Below, one piece after another: positions 26,151 to 35,540 of a stretch of DNA of 64,000 nucleotides; the first letter of the stretch is position 1, and every line of letters starts with the position of its first letter. Origin of the DNA: Rickettsiella grylli. Lineage in GTDB: Bacteria; Pseudomonadota; Gammaproteobacteria; Diplorickettsiales; Diplorickettsiaceae. The position numbers were made by a program, and so were the translations under genes. Where the stretch lies: assembly GCF_000168295.1 (NCBI RefSeq), contig NZ_AAQJ02000001.1:1-64000 (forward strand), read 5' to 3'. The notes under the pieces were generated by a model, which worked only from the letters and a program-made list of their open reading frames with translations, did not search any database and was not told where the DNA came from.

Positions 26151-27014
26151 ATGAAGGTTAACATCGTTTGTCAACACACGATGACATTAGGTGAAGGTCC
26201 TCTCTGGCATCCCGTGGAAAAATGTTTATATTGGGTAGATATCGTTGCTGCGACGTTGTATCGATTAAATGCGGATAACAGTATCAATAAGTTTATAATG
26301 CCCAGCGAAATAGGTTCAATTGCATGGTCCGCGCAAGGTGGTTTAATAGCCGCATTGAGGGATCGTTTTGCAACGATTGATACAAACACGGGATCAACTC
26401 AAACGATTGCTTTACCTTTGCATAAGATGAAAAAGGTGATGTTCAATGATGGCAAATGTGATAGACAAGGACGGTTTTGGGCAGGTACGAAAGATGTTAA
26501 AGAACAAGAACCGATTGGTGCGTTGTATTGTCTGAATAAAGGGAATGTAGTAGAGATGCTGAAAGGATTTACGGTGAGTAATGGCATTGCGTGGAATTTG
26601 GACAATAGTGTGATGTATATTTGTGATTCGCCTTCTCGCCAAATTTATCAATATGAGTTTGATAAGCGACGTGGAAGTTTAGGCCAAATGCAGGTATTTG
26701 CGCAGATCCCACAAGAAGAGGGTTTCCCGGATGGACTTACCGTTGATAGTCAAGGTTATCTTTGGAGCTGTCATTGGGATGGTTGGCAAATCACGCGTTA
26801 TACCTCAACGGGTGAAATAGACAGTATTATCCCTATGCCGATCCCTAGACCCACGAGCTGTTGTTTCGGGGGCCCTGATTTAACAACTTTGTATGTGACA
26901 TCGGCTTCGATTGGTTTAAGTGCATCTCAACTGGCTGATGCGCCGCAATCAGGAATGATTTTTTCGATAGAAACCGGCATAAAAGGCTTACCCGAACCTG
27001 GTTACTGCGCTTAA
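26151..27014 (+). CDS. SMP-30/gluconolactonase family lactonase
   Basis: 287 residues from ATG 26151, chosen because GAGGGTG lies eight bases upstream; the earlier in-frame ATG (26133) would put that site inside the gene. Six-bladed propeller of the SMP-30/LRE family with its metal-binding signature residues: Glu in TLGEGPLWHP, Asn in FTVSNGIAWN and Asp in FPDGLTVD. Opens an aldonolactone to the aldonic acid. Position between kdgK and a sugar porter fits the step before ManD. The lactone used is not evident from sequence. Confidence 0.85.
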   Translation: MKVNIVCQHTMTLGEGPLWHPVEKCLYWVDIVAATLYRLNADNSINKFIMPSEIGSIAWSAQGGLIAALRDRFATIDTNTGSTQTIALPLHKMKKVMFNDGKCDRQGRFWAGTKDVKEQEPIGALYCLNKGNVVEMLKGFTVSNGIAWNLDNSVMYICDSPSRQIYQYEFDKRRGSLGQMQVFAQIPQEEGFPDGLTVDSQGYLWSCHWDGWQITRYTSTGEIDSIIPMPIPRPTSCCFGGPDLTTLYVTSASIGLSASQLADAPQSGMIFSIETGIKGLPEPGYCA

Positions 27015-27116
27015 ATGAGATTGGATTCTTATAAAAATGCTGTCATAAAAAATTTTCATTTTTATCAGTAATTTTTATTAGCAAAAGTATGAATAGACTT
27101 AAAAAAGAGATTATTT

Positions 27117-28538
27117 ATGATAAAAATATCAAATCCTAATGGGTTGGTTTATACAATTTCTGGATTTGCCGCTTTAGCAGGATTGTTATTTGGCTATGAT
27201 ACAGGAATTATTTCGGGCGCTATTTTATTTATTAAAAAAGATTTTTTTTTAACGAATTTTCAAATTGAGTGCGTTGTTAGTGCTGTTTTGTTGGGTGCTT
27301 TAATCGGTTCGGGCGTCAGTGGTCGAGTCAGTGATTTATTTGGTCGACGTAAAATACTTCTATTTACTTCAATGACGTTTATCTTAGGATCTTTAATTAC
27401 AGCGTTTTCACCTAATTTAACTTTTTTAATGATAGGCAGAATAGTATTGGGACTTGCTATCGGTATCGGTTCTTTTACGGCCCCTCTTTATTTAGCGGAG
27501 ATTGCCCCAAAACGTATTCGGGGGTTGTTGGTTTCTTTAAATCAGTTAGCCATTACTATCGGTATCGTTTTTTCTTATATGATTAATTATTATTTTTCTG
27601 TTTCAGGTGGATGGCCTTGGATGTTTGGTTTAGGAGTTATTCCCGCGATTATTTTATTTTTAGGGACGCTGTATTTGCCTGAAAGTCCACGATGGATGAT
27701 TTTAAAGGGTTGGAATCAAAAAGCACGTACAGTTTTACAATATTTACGGCATAATGAAAACATTACTAAAGAATTTGACGAAATCTGTCAAACAGTGGCC
27801 ATTGAAAAAGGGACACATCGTCAATTATTGGCAAAATGGTTACGACCTATTCTCTTTATTAGTTTAGGCTTAAGTTTTTTTCAACAAGTTACGGGAATTA
27901 ATGCCATTGTGTATTATGCGCCAACTATTTTACAACTAGCAGGTTTTAAATACGCGAGCAACGCTATTTTAGCAACACTCGGTATTGGAATAATTAATGT
28001 ATTATTTACGCTTGTCGCATTACCGCTGATTGATAGATGGGGGCGTCGTCCTTTGTTATTGTATGGCCTTTTAGGGATGTTTATAAGTTTAGTGAGTTTA
28101 GGATTAGCTTTTTATCTCCCTGGATTTACCCAACTACGTTGGGTTGCTGTAGCCAGCATGATTCTTTACATTGCTAGTTTTGCAATGAGCTTAGGCCCTA
28201 TAATGTGGTTAATTATTTCGGAAATTTTTCCATTAAATATTCGTGGAGTGGGAGCGAGTTTAGCGATTTCGATGAGCTGGGGTTTTAACCTGTTAGTATC
28301 GTTAACGTTTTTGACGTTGATCGAATGGATAGGGACGAGTTACACGTTTTGGCTCTATTCATTTTTATGTATATTAGGCTGGATTTTTGTTTATTTTATT
28401 GTTCCAGAAACAAAAAATTGTTCTTTAGAACAAATTGAAAATAATTTACGTTTAGGACGTCCTAGTCGTGAATTAGGTGCAGCGCTACGCCTTTCTTCTT
28501 TATTTGAAAAACTAAAAAAAACCGTTGCTTTTTTCTAA
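27117..28538 (+). CDS. MFS sugar porter (sugar:H+ symporter family)
   Basis: 473 residues, 12 predicted transmembrane helices. Sugar-porter signatures are clear: GYDTGIISGAILF in helix 1, SDLFGRRKILL between helices 2 and 3, LAEIAPKRIRGLL, PESPRWMI after helix 6, QQVTGINAIVYYAP in helix 7, and DRWGRRPLL. Related to XylE/GalP/AraE-type importers. The QQVTGINAI motif marks hexose or pentose binding, but the exact sugar cannot be read out. Likely imports the aldose for the downstream dehydrogenase, lactonase and dehydratase. Confidence 0.9.
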   Translation: MIKISNPNGLVYTISGFAALAGLLFGYDTGIISGAILFIKKDFFLTNFQIECVVSAVLLGALIGSGVSGRVSDLFGRRKILLFTSMTFILGSLITAFSPNLTFLMIGRIVLGLAIGIGSFTAPLYLAEIAPKRIRGLLVSLNQLAITIGIVFSYMINYYFSVSGGWPWMFGLGVIPAIILFLGTLYLPESPRWMILKGWNQKARTVLQYLRHNENITKEFDEICQTVAIEKGTHRQLLAKWLRPILFISLGLSFFQQVTGINAIVYYAPTILQLAGFKYASNAILATLGIGIINVLFTLVALPLIDRWGRRPLLLYGLLGMFISLVSLGLAFYLPGFTQLRWVAVASMILYIASFAMSLGPIMWLIISEIFPLNIRGVGASLAISMSWGFNLLVSLTFLTLIEWIGTSYTFWLYSFLCILGWIFVYFIVPETKNCSLEQIENNLRLGRPSRELGAALRLSSLFEKLKKTVAFF

Positions 28539-28563
28539 ATCAGAAAAATATGAGAGATTTTAA

Positions 28564-29352
28564 ATGATGTTGAAAAATAAAGTTATTTTAATGACTGGAT
28601 CGACGAACGGAATTGGTGCTGAGGCGGCACGACGGTGTGTTGCTGAAGGCGCTAAAGTTATGATCCATGGTCGTAAGGAAAATTGTGCTAAAAAATTAGT
28701 TCACGAACTGGGAGAATCAAGCAGGTTTTTGTTAGCTGATTTAATGGAGGAGCATGCTTATTCTTATTTAGTCAAAGAAACGGTAAAAAAATTTGGTCGT
28801 TTAGATGGTCTCGTCAATAATGCCGGTATTTATCCACGAAATAATATTGACACCGTTTGTTTAAAAATGTGTGAGCAAATAATGCGAGTCAATTTCTATG
28901 CGCCTTTATTTTTATGCAAAGCGGCTGTAGACGTTTTCCGTCGTCAGAAAAAAGGGGGAACGATAGTGAATATAGGCTCTATTAACGCTTATACCGGTCA
29001 GCCTGATCTTTTGATTTATTCTGCTTCTAAAGGTGCCCTCATGACAATGACCCGTAATTTAGCGGATAGTTTAGGGCCTGAATTTATTCGAGTGAACCAA
29101 TTAAATGTGGGATGGACACCGACTGATCAGGAGGTTTGTTTAAAACGAAAAGAAGGCTTACCTGAAAACTGGCAGGAAAAGATTCCAAAAATGTATGCGC
29201 CGAGTGGCCGTTTATTATCACCTCATAATGTAGCGTCCCACATTGTATTTTGGCTTGCCGATCAGTCCGCGCCCGTGAGCGGTGCGGTCTATGAAGTTGA
29301 ACAATATCCCATTATTGGACGCAATCGTTTAAATGAGTTGATAATACAATAA
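28564..29352 (+). CDS. SDR-family dehydrogenase, probable aldose 1-dehydrogenase
   Basis: 262 residues, classical short-chain dehydrogenase. NAD(P)-binding TGSTNGIGAEAA, NNAG motif (LVNNAGIYPRN), catalytic Ser in IGSINAYTG and YSASKGA with Tyr and Lys. Context suggests oxidation of an aldose to its lactone, supplying the SMP-30 lactonase; this is inference. It could instead be a uronate or ketose reductase. Its start lies 26 bp after the porter. Confidence 0.8.
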   Translation: MMLKNKVILMTGSTNGIGAEAARRCVAEGAKVMIHGRKENCAKKLVHELGESSRFLLADLMEEHAYSYLVKETVKKFGRLDGLVNNAGIYPRNNIDTVCLKMCEQIMRVNFYAPLFLCKAAVDVFRRQKKGGTIVNIGSINAYTGQPDLLIYSASKGALMTMTRNLADSLGPEFIRVNQLNVGWTPTDQEVCLKRKEGLPENWQEKIPKMYAPSGRLLSPHNVASHIVFWLADQSAPVSGAVYEVEQYPIIGRNRLNELIIQ

Positions 29353-29414
29353 GTTAAGAAAAAAATTGGATCTATTTCAAAAATATAAAATGCGATTTTC
29401 TTCGAGGTTTCATT

Positions 29415-30623
29415 ATGAAGATTCAAGATGCTCAAGTGTTTATGACGTGCCCTGATCGTAACTTCGTGACGTTAAAATTGGTTACCAATGAAGAAGGATT
29501 ATATGGTCTTGGTGATGCCACCTTAAATGGGCGTGAGTTAGCGGTTAAAGCGTATTTAGACGATCTTATTCCGTGCTTAATAGGTCGAGATCCCGCGCAA
29601 ATTGAAGATATTTGGCAGTTTTTTTACCGCGGTGCTTATTGGCGCCGTGGACCTGTAACAATGGCTGCTATTGCGGCTATCGACATGGCGCTATGGGATA
29701 TCAAAGGAAAATCATTAAATACACCACTTTATAATTTGTTAGGTGGAAAAAGTCGTCAAGGAGTGATGGTGTATGGACATGCGAATGGGAAAAATATTAC
29801 AGATACACTTTCTCAAGTTGGAAATTATATCGATATGGGGTACTTAGCCATACGGGCCCAAACCGGAGTGCCTGGCTTACCGAATAGTTATGGGGTATCT
29901 AAAGATAAAATGTATTATGAACCTGCAACGAAAGGATTACCACAAGAATATATATGGTCCACCGAAAAATATCTCAATTATGTGCCTAAATTATTTAAAG
30001 CGTTGCGTAAGACCTATGGTAATGATATCCATTTCCTTCATGATGTCCATCATCGTTTAACCCCTATTGAAGCGGCCCGTCTAGGAAAAGAATTAGAGCC
30101 CTACCATCTTTTTTGGTTGGAGGACACTGTGCCTGCAGAGTTACAGGAAGGTTTTCGAATTATACGTCAGCATACAACAACACCACTTGCGGTAGGCGAA
30201 GTATTTAACACAATATGGGATACGCATCTATTATTTACCGAACAACTTATTGATTATATTCGTATGTCTGTTGTTCATGGGGGTGGAATATCACATTTAA
30301 AAAAAATAGCAGCAATGGCAGAAATTTACCATATAAAAACAGGATGTCATGGTCCAACAGACGTTTCACCGATTACAATGGCGGCCGCGCTACATTTTGA
30401 TATTTCAATTAATAATTTTGGTATACAGGAATATATGCGTCACACCGAGAAGACCAACGAGGTATTTCCCCATCATTATCACTTTGATAGAGGTTATTTA
30501 TATCCTGGTGAACAACCGGGTTTAGGTGTAGATTTTAATGAAAAATTGGCAAAAAAATACCCTTATGAACGCGCCTATCTGCCCATTAATCGAAAAATAG
30601 ATGGAACGTTATTTAATTGGTAA
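29415..30623 (+). CDS. ManD/RspA-type sugar-acid dehydratase (enolase superfamily)
   Basis: 402 residues, normal for the ManD group of the mandelate-racemase/enolase superfamily. Metal ligands and acid/base are visible: FLHDVHHRL (Asp plus the ManD-type His two residues on), [10 protein letters not shown] (Glu), LAVGEVFNT (Glu) and [11 protein letters not shown] (His). It dehydrates D-mannonate, or in other members D-gluconate, to 2-keto-3-deoxygluconate, the substrate of KdgK encoded 4 kb upstream. Last gene of the cluster, followed by a hairpin at 30642. Confidence 0.85.
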   Translation: MKIQDAQVFMTCPDRNFVTLKLVTNEEGLYGLGDATLNGRELAVKAYLDDLIPCLIGRDPAQIEDIWQFFYRGAYWRRGPVTMAAIAAIDMALWDIKGKSLNTPLYNLLGGKSRQGVMVYGHANGKNITDTLSQVGNYIDMGYLAIRAQTGVPGLPNSYGVSKDKMYYEPATKGLPQEYIWSTEKYLNYVPKLFKALRKTYGNDIHFLHDVHHRLTPIEAARLGKELEPYHLFWLEDTVPAELQEGFRIIRQHTTTPLAVGEVFNTIWDTHLLFTEQLIDYIRMSVVHGGGISHLKKIAAMAEIYHIKTGCHGPTDVSPITMAAALHFDISINNFGIQEYMRHTEKTNEVFPHHYHFDRGYLYPGEQPGLGVDFNEKLAKKYPYERAYLPINRKIDGTLFNW

Positions 30624-30641
30624 ATCCGTGTTAGTTTGAAA

Positions 30642-30665
30642 ATAAGCCTCTTTAAAGAGGCTTAT
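30642..30665. terminator. Bidirectional terminator-like palindrome
   Basis: A perfect 24-base palindrome, arms ATAAGCCTCTTT and AAAGAGGCTTAT with no forced loop, sits between the convergent stops of the ManD gene and htpG. It is GC-rich for this genome and well placed to end both transcripts, though no long T-run follows. Confidence 0.6.
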
Positions 30666-30690
30666 AGTGGTTAGTAAAACAAAAATAATA

Positions 30691-32637
30691 TTATTGTTTA
30701 TTTATCATTAATATATTATTTAATGTTTTTACGAATCCGGCAGGATCATCCAATGGTTCACCCTCAGCAAGTATGGCCTGGTTTAAAAGTAAATGAGACC
30801 ATTCTGCTAAACGAGCATCATCTTGTTCATCTTTCAAATCTTGTATAAATTGATGCTGAATATTAAGCTCAAAAATGGGTTTACTTTCTGGAATTTTTTG
30901 ACCCGTCGCTTCTAACATACGTCTCATTTGACTATTTAATGCATTTTGTTCTTTTACTATACATGCAGGAGAATCGGTCAAGCGTTGTGAAATACGAACT
31001 TCTTTAACTTTATCCTTCAGTATTTCATGAATATGTTTTAATAAGGATCCAAATTCTTCTTCACATTGCTTTTTCCGCTCTTCATTTTTTTCTTCAGTGA
31101 TCCCTGAAATATCGGAATCTTTTGAAACCGATTGTAATTGTTTACCTTTAAATTCAGTTAAATGAGCAACTAACCATTCATCAATACGATCATGAAGCAG
31201 CAATACCTCAATTTCTTTTTTACGAAAAATTTCTAAATTAGGACTATGGCTTGCCGCTGCGAAATTTTCTGCAGTGATGTAGTAAATTTTGTCTTGCTGT
31301 GGTTTCATTCGTGCCACATAGTCTTCTAAACTAATGGTTTGCTCACTTTTATTGAGATGCGTTGAACTAAATCTTAAAAGTTTAGCCAATGAATCACGAT
31401 TTATAAAATCCTCAGAAAAACCTTCTTTTAAAATATTGCCGAACGCTTTCCAAAATTGTAAATATTTTTCAGTTTGTTCTTTAGAAAGATGATTCAGTGT
31501 TTCTATTATGCGCTTGGTGATCGCTGAACGAATATTGTCTACCTGCTTATTATTTTGCAAAACTTCTCGAGAAATATTTAACGGGAGATCATTGCTATCA
31601 ACAATTCCTTTTACGAAGCGCAAATAACGCGGTAAAAATTGTTCTGCGTCATCCATAATAAATACACGCTTAATATAAAGTTTTAACCCGCGTGGTTTTT
31701 CTTGTGTCCAAAAGTCAAAAGGATCAGCTTGAAGCGGTAAATAAAGTAAAGTCGTATATTCTTGATTCCCTTCTATTTTGTTATGGATCCAGCTAAAAGG
31801 ATCCTCTTGATTCTGCGTGAGATAAGTATAAAATTTCTTATAGTCTTCATCAGTAATTTTATCTTTCGGTAAAGTCCAGAGGGCAGTTCCCGTGTTCACG
31901 GTTTCCCAAAGGGTTTCTTTTTCAACCGATTCACCGGATTGATTTTCTTTTGGATCAGAAACTTCTTTCTCTTTAGCATTTTTTTTCATACTAATAGGGA
32001 AATTAATATGATCAGAATATTTAGTAATAATGCCTTGTAATCGCCAATCTTCTAAAAATTCGTCGATATCTTTCTCTTTCTTTAGATGCAAGATGATCTC
32101 TGTTCCTCGATGAGGTTTAGTTATTGTTTCAATCGTATAACCATCATTAGATTCTCGATTATATTCCCAAGCAACACCCTCTTCAGGCAATTTTCCAGCG
32201 GCGCGAGTTTTCACAGTAACTTTATTCGCAACCATAAATGCTGAATAAAATCCAACACCAAATTGGCCAATAAGCTGAGTATCGTGGTGGGCGTCCCCTG
32301 TTAGAGAATCTAAAAATTCTTTAGTGCCTGATTTAGCAATGGTACCCAGATTAGAAATAACCTCATCCCACGTCATGCCTACTCCATTATCGATGAGCGA
32401 AATGGTCCGTTTCTCTTTATCCGTAATCAAAGTAATTTGGGGGTTAGGGTCTTCTTCATAAATTTGAGGATTGGATAAAGCCTTAAAACGTAGTTTTTCA
32501 ATGGCATCATGTGCGTTTGAAATGAGCTCGCGTAAAAAAATTTCTTTATTTTTATAAATTTTATCTATCATTAAACTTAATAATTGCATACTTTCTGTTT
32601 TAAAGCGCAATGTTTTTTTTTCAGAAACGGTTGTCAT
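30691..32637 (-). CDS. htpG: Chaperone HtpG (Hsp90)
   Basis: 648 residues, standard length. GHKL ATPase N-terminal domain with LRELISNAHDAIEKLR (Glu for catalysis and Asn for Mg), DNGVGMTWDEV and GQFGVGFYSAFMV. Middle domain with LYIKRVFIMDDAEQFLPRYLRF and GIVDSNDLPLNISRE. Folding and remodelling of client proteins in the cytosol. The N-terminal motif reads SNAHDAIEK, not the common SNASDALDK, a mild deviation. Monocistronic; no heat-shock promoter stands out in the AT-rich upstream DNA. Confidence 0.95.
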   Translation of the reverse strand: MTTVSEKKTLRFKTESMQLLSLMIDKIYKNKEIFLRELISNAHDAIEKLRFKALSNPQIYEEDPNPQITLITDKEKRTISLIDNGVGMTWDEVISNLGTIAKSGTKEFLDSLTGDAHHDTQLIGQFGVGFYSAFMVANKVTVKTRAAGKLPEEGVAWEYNRESNDGYTIETITKPHRGTEIILHLKKEKDIDEFLEDWRLQGIITKYSDHINFPISMKKNAKEKEVSDPKENQSGESVEKETLWETVNTGTALWTLPKDKITDEDYKKFYTYLTQNQEDPFSWIHNKIEGNQEYTTLLYLPLQADPFDFWTQEKPRGLKLYIKRVFIMDDAEQFLPRYLRFVKGIVDSNDLPLNISREVLQNNKQVDNIRSAITKRIIETLNHLSKEQTEKYLQFWKAFGNILKEGFSEDFINRDSLAKLLRFSSTHLNKSEQTISLEDYVARMKPQQDKIYYITAENFAAASHSPNLEIFRKKEIEVLLLHDRIDEWLVAHLTEFKGKQLQSVSKDSDISGITEEKNEERKKQCEEEFGSLLKHIHEILKDKVKEVRISQRLTDSPACIVKEQNALNSQMRRMLEATGQKIPESKPIFELNIQHQFIQDLKDEQDDARLAEWSHLLLNQAILAEGEPLDDPAGFVKTLNNILMINKQ

Positions 32638-32808
32638 AAATCCAATGCCTCATTTTACTAAATAGCGAGTTTGTAGACGTAATATAAGGACAATTTTCTC
32701 AATTTCAAGTTGAAAATTCGAAAAAACAAGAAAATATAAAATAGAAAATGAGGTTTATTGAAAAAATTTTTAAATGAAAAAAAGTGAAAATAAAAACATT
32801 TTACGAAA

Positions 32809-32844
32809 AAACCTCTGAAAACATTGATAAGTCTTCAGAGGTTT
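32809..32844 (-). terminator. Intrinsic terminator of the small membrane-protein gene
   Basis: AAACCTCTGAA (32809-32819) pairs with TTCAGAGGTTT (32834-32844), an 11-bp stem. Read on the minus strand it is followed by a run of T's, the classical form of a Rho-independent terminator. It lies about 65 bp past the stop of the 56-residue ORF (32909-33079), which supports that ORF being a real transcription unit. Confidence 0.7.
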
Positions 32845-32908
32845 AGTTCGTCTATTTTTAAAATTCTAAATCTTCTAAATCGAGTCAGCAGAGCGATGTG
32901 CTTCTATT

Positions 32909-33079
32909 TTATTTTAAATCAGCGAAATTCGCAAAATTTGCTGAAAAGGGTAGAGGTGGTTCTTTTTCCTCTTTTTTTTCAGATGAAGGTTCGTGATTAA
33001 TGACACAAGCCAATATCCAAGCGACACCGAGTTCCAACCCTGCTAAAACGACACCCACTAATACACCATCTATTATCAT
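32909..33079 (-). CDS. Small acidic-tailed membrane protein, 56 residues
   Basis: Not recognised. ATG 33079 is preceded by GGGGGAC (ribosome site, seven bases upstream). The protein has one hydrophobic helix (VLVGVVLAGLELGVAWILACVI, about residues 6-27) and a charged, proline-containing tail with EKKEEKEPP, ending FANFADLK. Topology is a single-pass inner-membrane protein. A good terminator follows at 32809. It stands alone between htpG and an amino-acid permease. The RBS-ORF-terminator layout makes it much more likely real than a chance frame. Confidence 0.6.
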   Translation of the reverse strand: MIIDGVLVGVVLAGLELGVAWILACVINHEPSSEKKEEKEPPLPFSANFANFADLK

Positions 33080-33300
33080 AGTAGTCCCCCATTAAATTGT
33101 TGAAATTTCTAATAAACGTATAAAATTTTTTAATAAACGCTTTAAAATTTAACTTCTATTAATTGATTTACTTATTAATAGTGGACTTTTAGCGAGAAAA
33201 GCGGTAGCGGGTCAAGAGGAAAGGGTTGTAAGTGCTTGGATAAGAAAGATGCAATTCAATCTCTATAAGCGATTTACAGAACGCGTTGTAAGTTTAGCGC

Positions 33301-34512
33301 CTAGGTTAATGCAAGTTGAATGCCATTACTAATAAATAAAACACCGGCAATACCGAGTCCTAACAGTAATGGTTTTCCACCTTTTACTTTAAATCCTTTC
33401 GCTAAAGGGTTTTTTCTATAACGCCCATGCCAAACCATTAAAGAAGGAAGCAAAATAAAAAGTATTGCGCAGTAAATTCCAGCATAACTTAATGCACCGA
33501 TGAAAGCGCCTGGATAAAATAAGACGATGGTTAAAGGCGGCAAAAATGTAGCGAGATAAACAATAATTCCACTTTTTCCCCGTTTAGAGAGACGCAGACC
33601 ATCCGCCAAAAAATCAGATAAACTTAAACCACTTGCCAAAAATGAAGTGGCTAGGCAAATAGAAGTAAAAATTCGTGCCATATAAGTAATAAGCTGATTA
33701 TTTAAGGTATGACTTAATTGCATAACAAACTCACTGGTTGAGTTTTTTGAATGTAACATATGAATTAATCCATTCTTTCCTTCCCGAGCAATAACGCCCA
33801 TAATACATAAATTCCAAAATAAATAACAAAAGAGCGGGATTAAACTACCTATTAAAATAGCTTTTCGTAATTTGGGAATGTCATTTTTAAAATAAACGCG
33901 AAGACTAGGTATTATATTTGCAAAAGTGAATGAAGTTATCATGACCGTTGCACCACTTGTTAAGTAGAGTAGATTTCCATTTTTTAATTTAATGCCTGAA
34001 ACGTAAGGAATAATAAATAGAATCAATAAAATATAAATGCTCAGTTTACTCAACATTAAACCGCGATTTACGTAGTCTACATAATGAATGCCCTTATAAA
34101 CGACGTAACTTAAAATGCTTACAAATAGCAGAATAGACAACCAATGAGGTACCTTAATACCTAAATTAAGCATTAAACCACCGAGAAAATCTCCACCACC
34201 TGCCATATAAGCTGCAAGAACAGAGTAAAATAATAAAAGATAACTGATCCAGGCGACGGATTCCCCAAAGCGACCTAATAGTATCCGTGACATGGAAATA
34301 ATATTTGTATTTGCGGGAAGCCATAGATTAACTTCAAGGATTAAAAAAGCGCTGGCGGTCATAATAAACCAGCATAGCAATAAAAGGAGTAAAGAATTTA
34401 TGAATCCTGCTTCGGCTGTGGCAATAGGTAAAGCTAACATTCCACCCCCTATTGCTGTACCTATAATCAGTAAAATGCCTCCAAGAAGCTGAGTGTCTAT
34501 TTTGTTGAACAT
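33301..34512 (-). CDS. Aromatic amino acid permease (HAAAP family, TyrP/Mtr-like)
   Basis: 403 residues with about 11 transmembrane helices. Begins QLLGGILLIIGTAIGGGMLALP, the hallmark of the HAAAP transporters (TyrP, Mtr, TnaB), with ITSFTFANIIPSLRVYF in the middle. Imports tyrosine or tryptophan by proton symport; the specific amino acid is not evident. Auxotrophic intracellular bacteria often keep several such genes. It is transcribed alone. The paired upstream region (34513-34854) is shared with a divergent Fe-S carrier gene. Confidence 0.88.
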   Translation of the reverse strand: MFNKIDTQLLGGILLIIGTAIGGGMLALPIATAEAGFINSLLLLLLCWFIMTASAFLILEVNLWLPANTNIISMSRILLGRFGESVAWISYLLLFYSVLAAYMAGGGDFLGGLMLNLGIKVPHWLSILLFVSILSYVVYKGIHYVDYVNRGLMLSKLSIYILLILFIIPYVSGIKLKNGNLLYLTSGATVMITSFTFANIIPSLRVYFKNDIPKLRKAILIGSLIPLFCYLFWNLCIMGVIAREGKNGLIHMLHSKNSTSEFVMQLSHTLNNQLITYMARIFTSICLATSFLASGLSLSDFLADGLRLSKRGKSGIIVYLATFLPPLTIVLFYPGAFIGALSYAGIYCAILFILLPSLMVWHGRYRKNPLAKGFKVKGGKPLLLGLGIAGVLFISNGIQLALT

Positions 34513-34854
34513 AGAGGGCGAAAAAATTGCAAATGAGAATTTAGTCTTAATATCTAAAGTTTAACGTACAACAAACCTTTTTATCACACAAGTAAAAAAT
34601 TTATCTTTAGAGTCAGATGATAAAATTATAACCCCATACGTGGGTGGCGAATGATCGCTTAAATTCGATTAAAAATTTTTTGCCCGAGTTTGAGTTTGAC
34701 CCGAGTTTGGCGATAGCAGTGAGCGGCAGTTTCTTGCTGAGGATGCGGGGATTGCCCATCTTGTAGGTGAAATAACTACAAAATTTGCTATATTGTTTTT
34801 AGGCAGAAAGCGTTTTAATCAACTATTTTGTTACTGAACTTATTCGGTGGTAAT
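34513..34854. other. Divergent intergenic region with short direct repeats
   Basis: About 340 bp between divergent genes. CCCGAGTTTG occurs at 34683-34692 and 34700-34709, with a third GAGTTTG at 34692-34698, which could be a regulator site. A TATATT at about 34793 may be a -10 element for the Fe-S carrier gene. No gene or RNA is recognised. Confidence 0.4.
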
Positions 34855-35244
34855 ATGGAACTTATGCCACAATTAAATGTCTCTACCTATAACCCCGCGG
34901 AGAGCGCGGATGATAAGCTTTATTTTACCCCTTCAGCGATTAAACACATTAAAAAAATCTTGGGAAGGTTAGGTGAAAAATCTTTCCGTTTAAGTGTTAA
35001 ACGTTCAGGGTGCTCTGGTTTTTCTTATGTAGTGGATTATATAACGAGTTCTCCTCCTGGGGATCTGCAATTTCCTATTGACAGTGATTTAGTGGTTTTT
35101 GTTGAACCGATAAGCTTTCCGATGCTTAAAGGGACGCATATTGATTACGTACAAAAAGGACTTACTGGAAAGTTGAAATTTATAAATCCAAATCAAATCG
35201 CTTCATGTGGATGCGGTGAAAGCTTTAGTATAGAGGAAAAATAG
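34855..35244 (+). CDS. A-type iron-sulfur carrier (IscA/SufA/ErpA family)
   Basis: 129 residues from ATG 34855, which has GGTGG just upstream; a TTG nine codons earlier is less likely. HesB-like fold with three conserved cysteines: VKRSGCSGFSYVVDY and the C-terminal CGCGESF. These carriers accept Fe-S clusters from IscU/SufB and deliver them to apo-enzymes. It is not in an isc or suf operon here, which favours an ErpA-like or stand-alone role. HPr follows 20 bp downstream. Confidence 0.88.
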   Translation: MELMPQLNVSTYNPAESADDKLYFTPSAIKHIKKILGRLGEKSFRLSVKRSGCSGFSYVVDYITSSPPGDLQFPIDSDLVVFVEPISFPMLKGTHIDYVQKGLTGKLKFINPNQIASCGCGESFSIEEK

Positions 35245-35263
35245 AGGGTTAAATCCCTCACTT

Positions 35264-35533
35264 ATGAGATATAAAATTATTACGATAAATAACAAGCTGG
35301 GATTACATGCACGCGCTTCGATGAAGTGGGTTAAAATCGCTAGATGTTTTATTAGTCAAATTACGCTGAGATGTAATGGAAAACAAGTAGACGGAAAGAG
35401 TATTTTAGAAGTTATGGGGCTTACAGCCCGACAAGGGAGTCCTGTTGAAGTTATTGTTCAAGGAGAAGATGAAGCAGCCGCTTTAACCGTATTAGAAAAA
35501 TTGGTTACTGACAGGTTTGGTGAAGAAGGATGA
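35264..35533 (+). CDS. HPr-type phosphocarrier protein
   Basis: 89 residues. The phospho-acceptor His15 lies in GLHARAS and a Ser at position 46 in GKSILEVM, where HPr kinase acts in bacteria that have it. Length and fold match HPr/NPr. No sugar-PTS permease is in the window, so it may serve a regulatory (nitrogen-type) PTS as in many Legionellales; inference. Its 3' end runs up to the next gene. Confidence 0.9.
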   Translation: MRYKIITINNKLGLHARASMKWVKIARCFISQITLRCNGKQVDGKSILEVMGLTARQGSPVEVIVQGEDEAAALTVLEKLVTDRFGEEG

Positions 35534-35540
35534 TCGTTCA

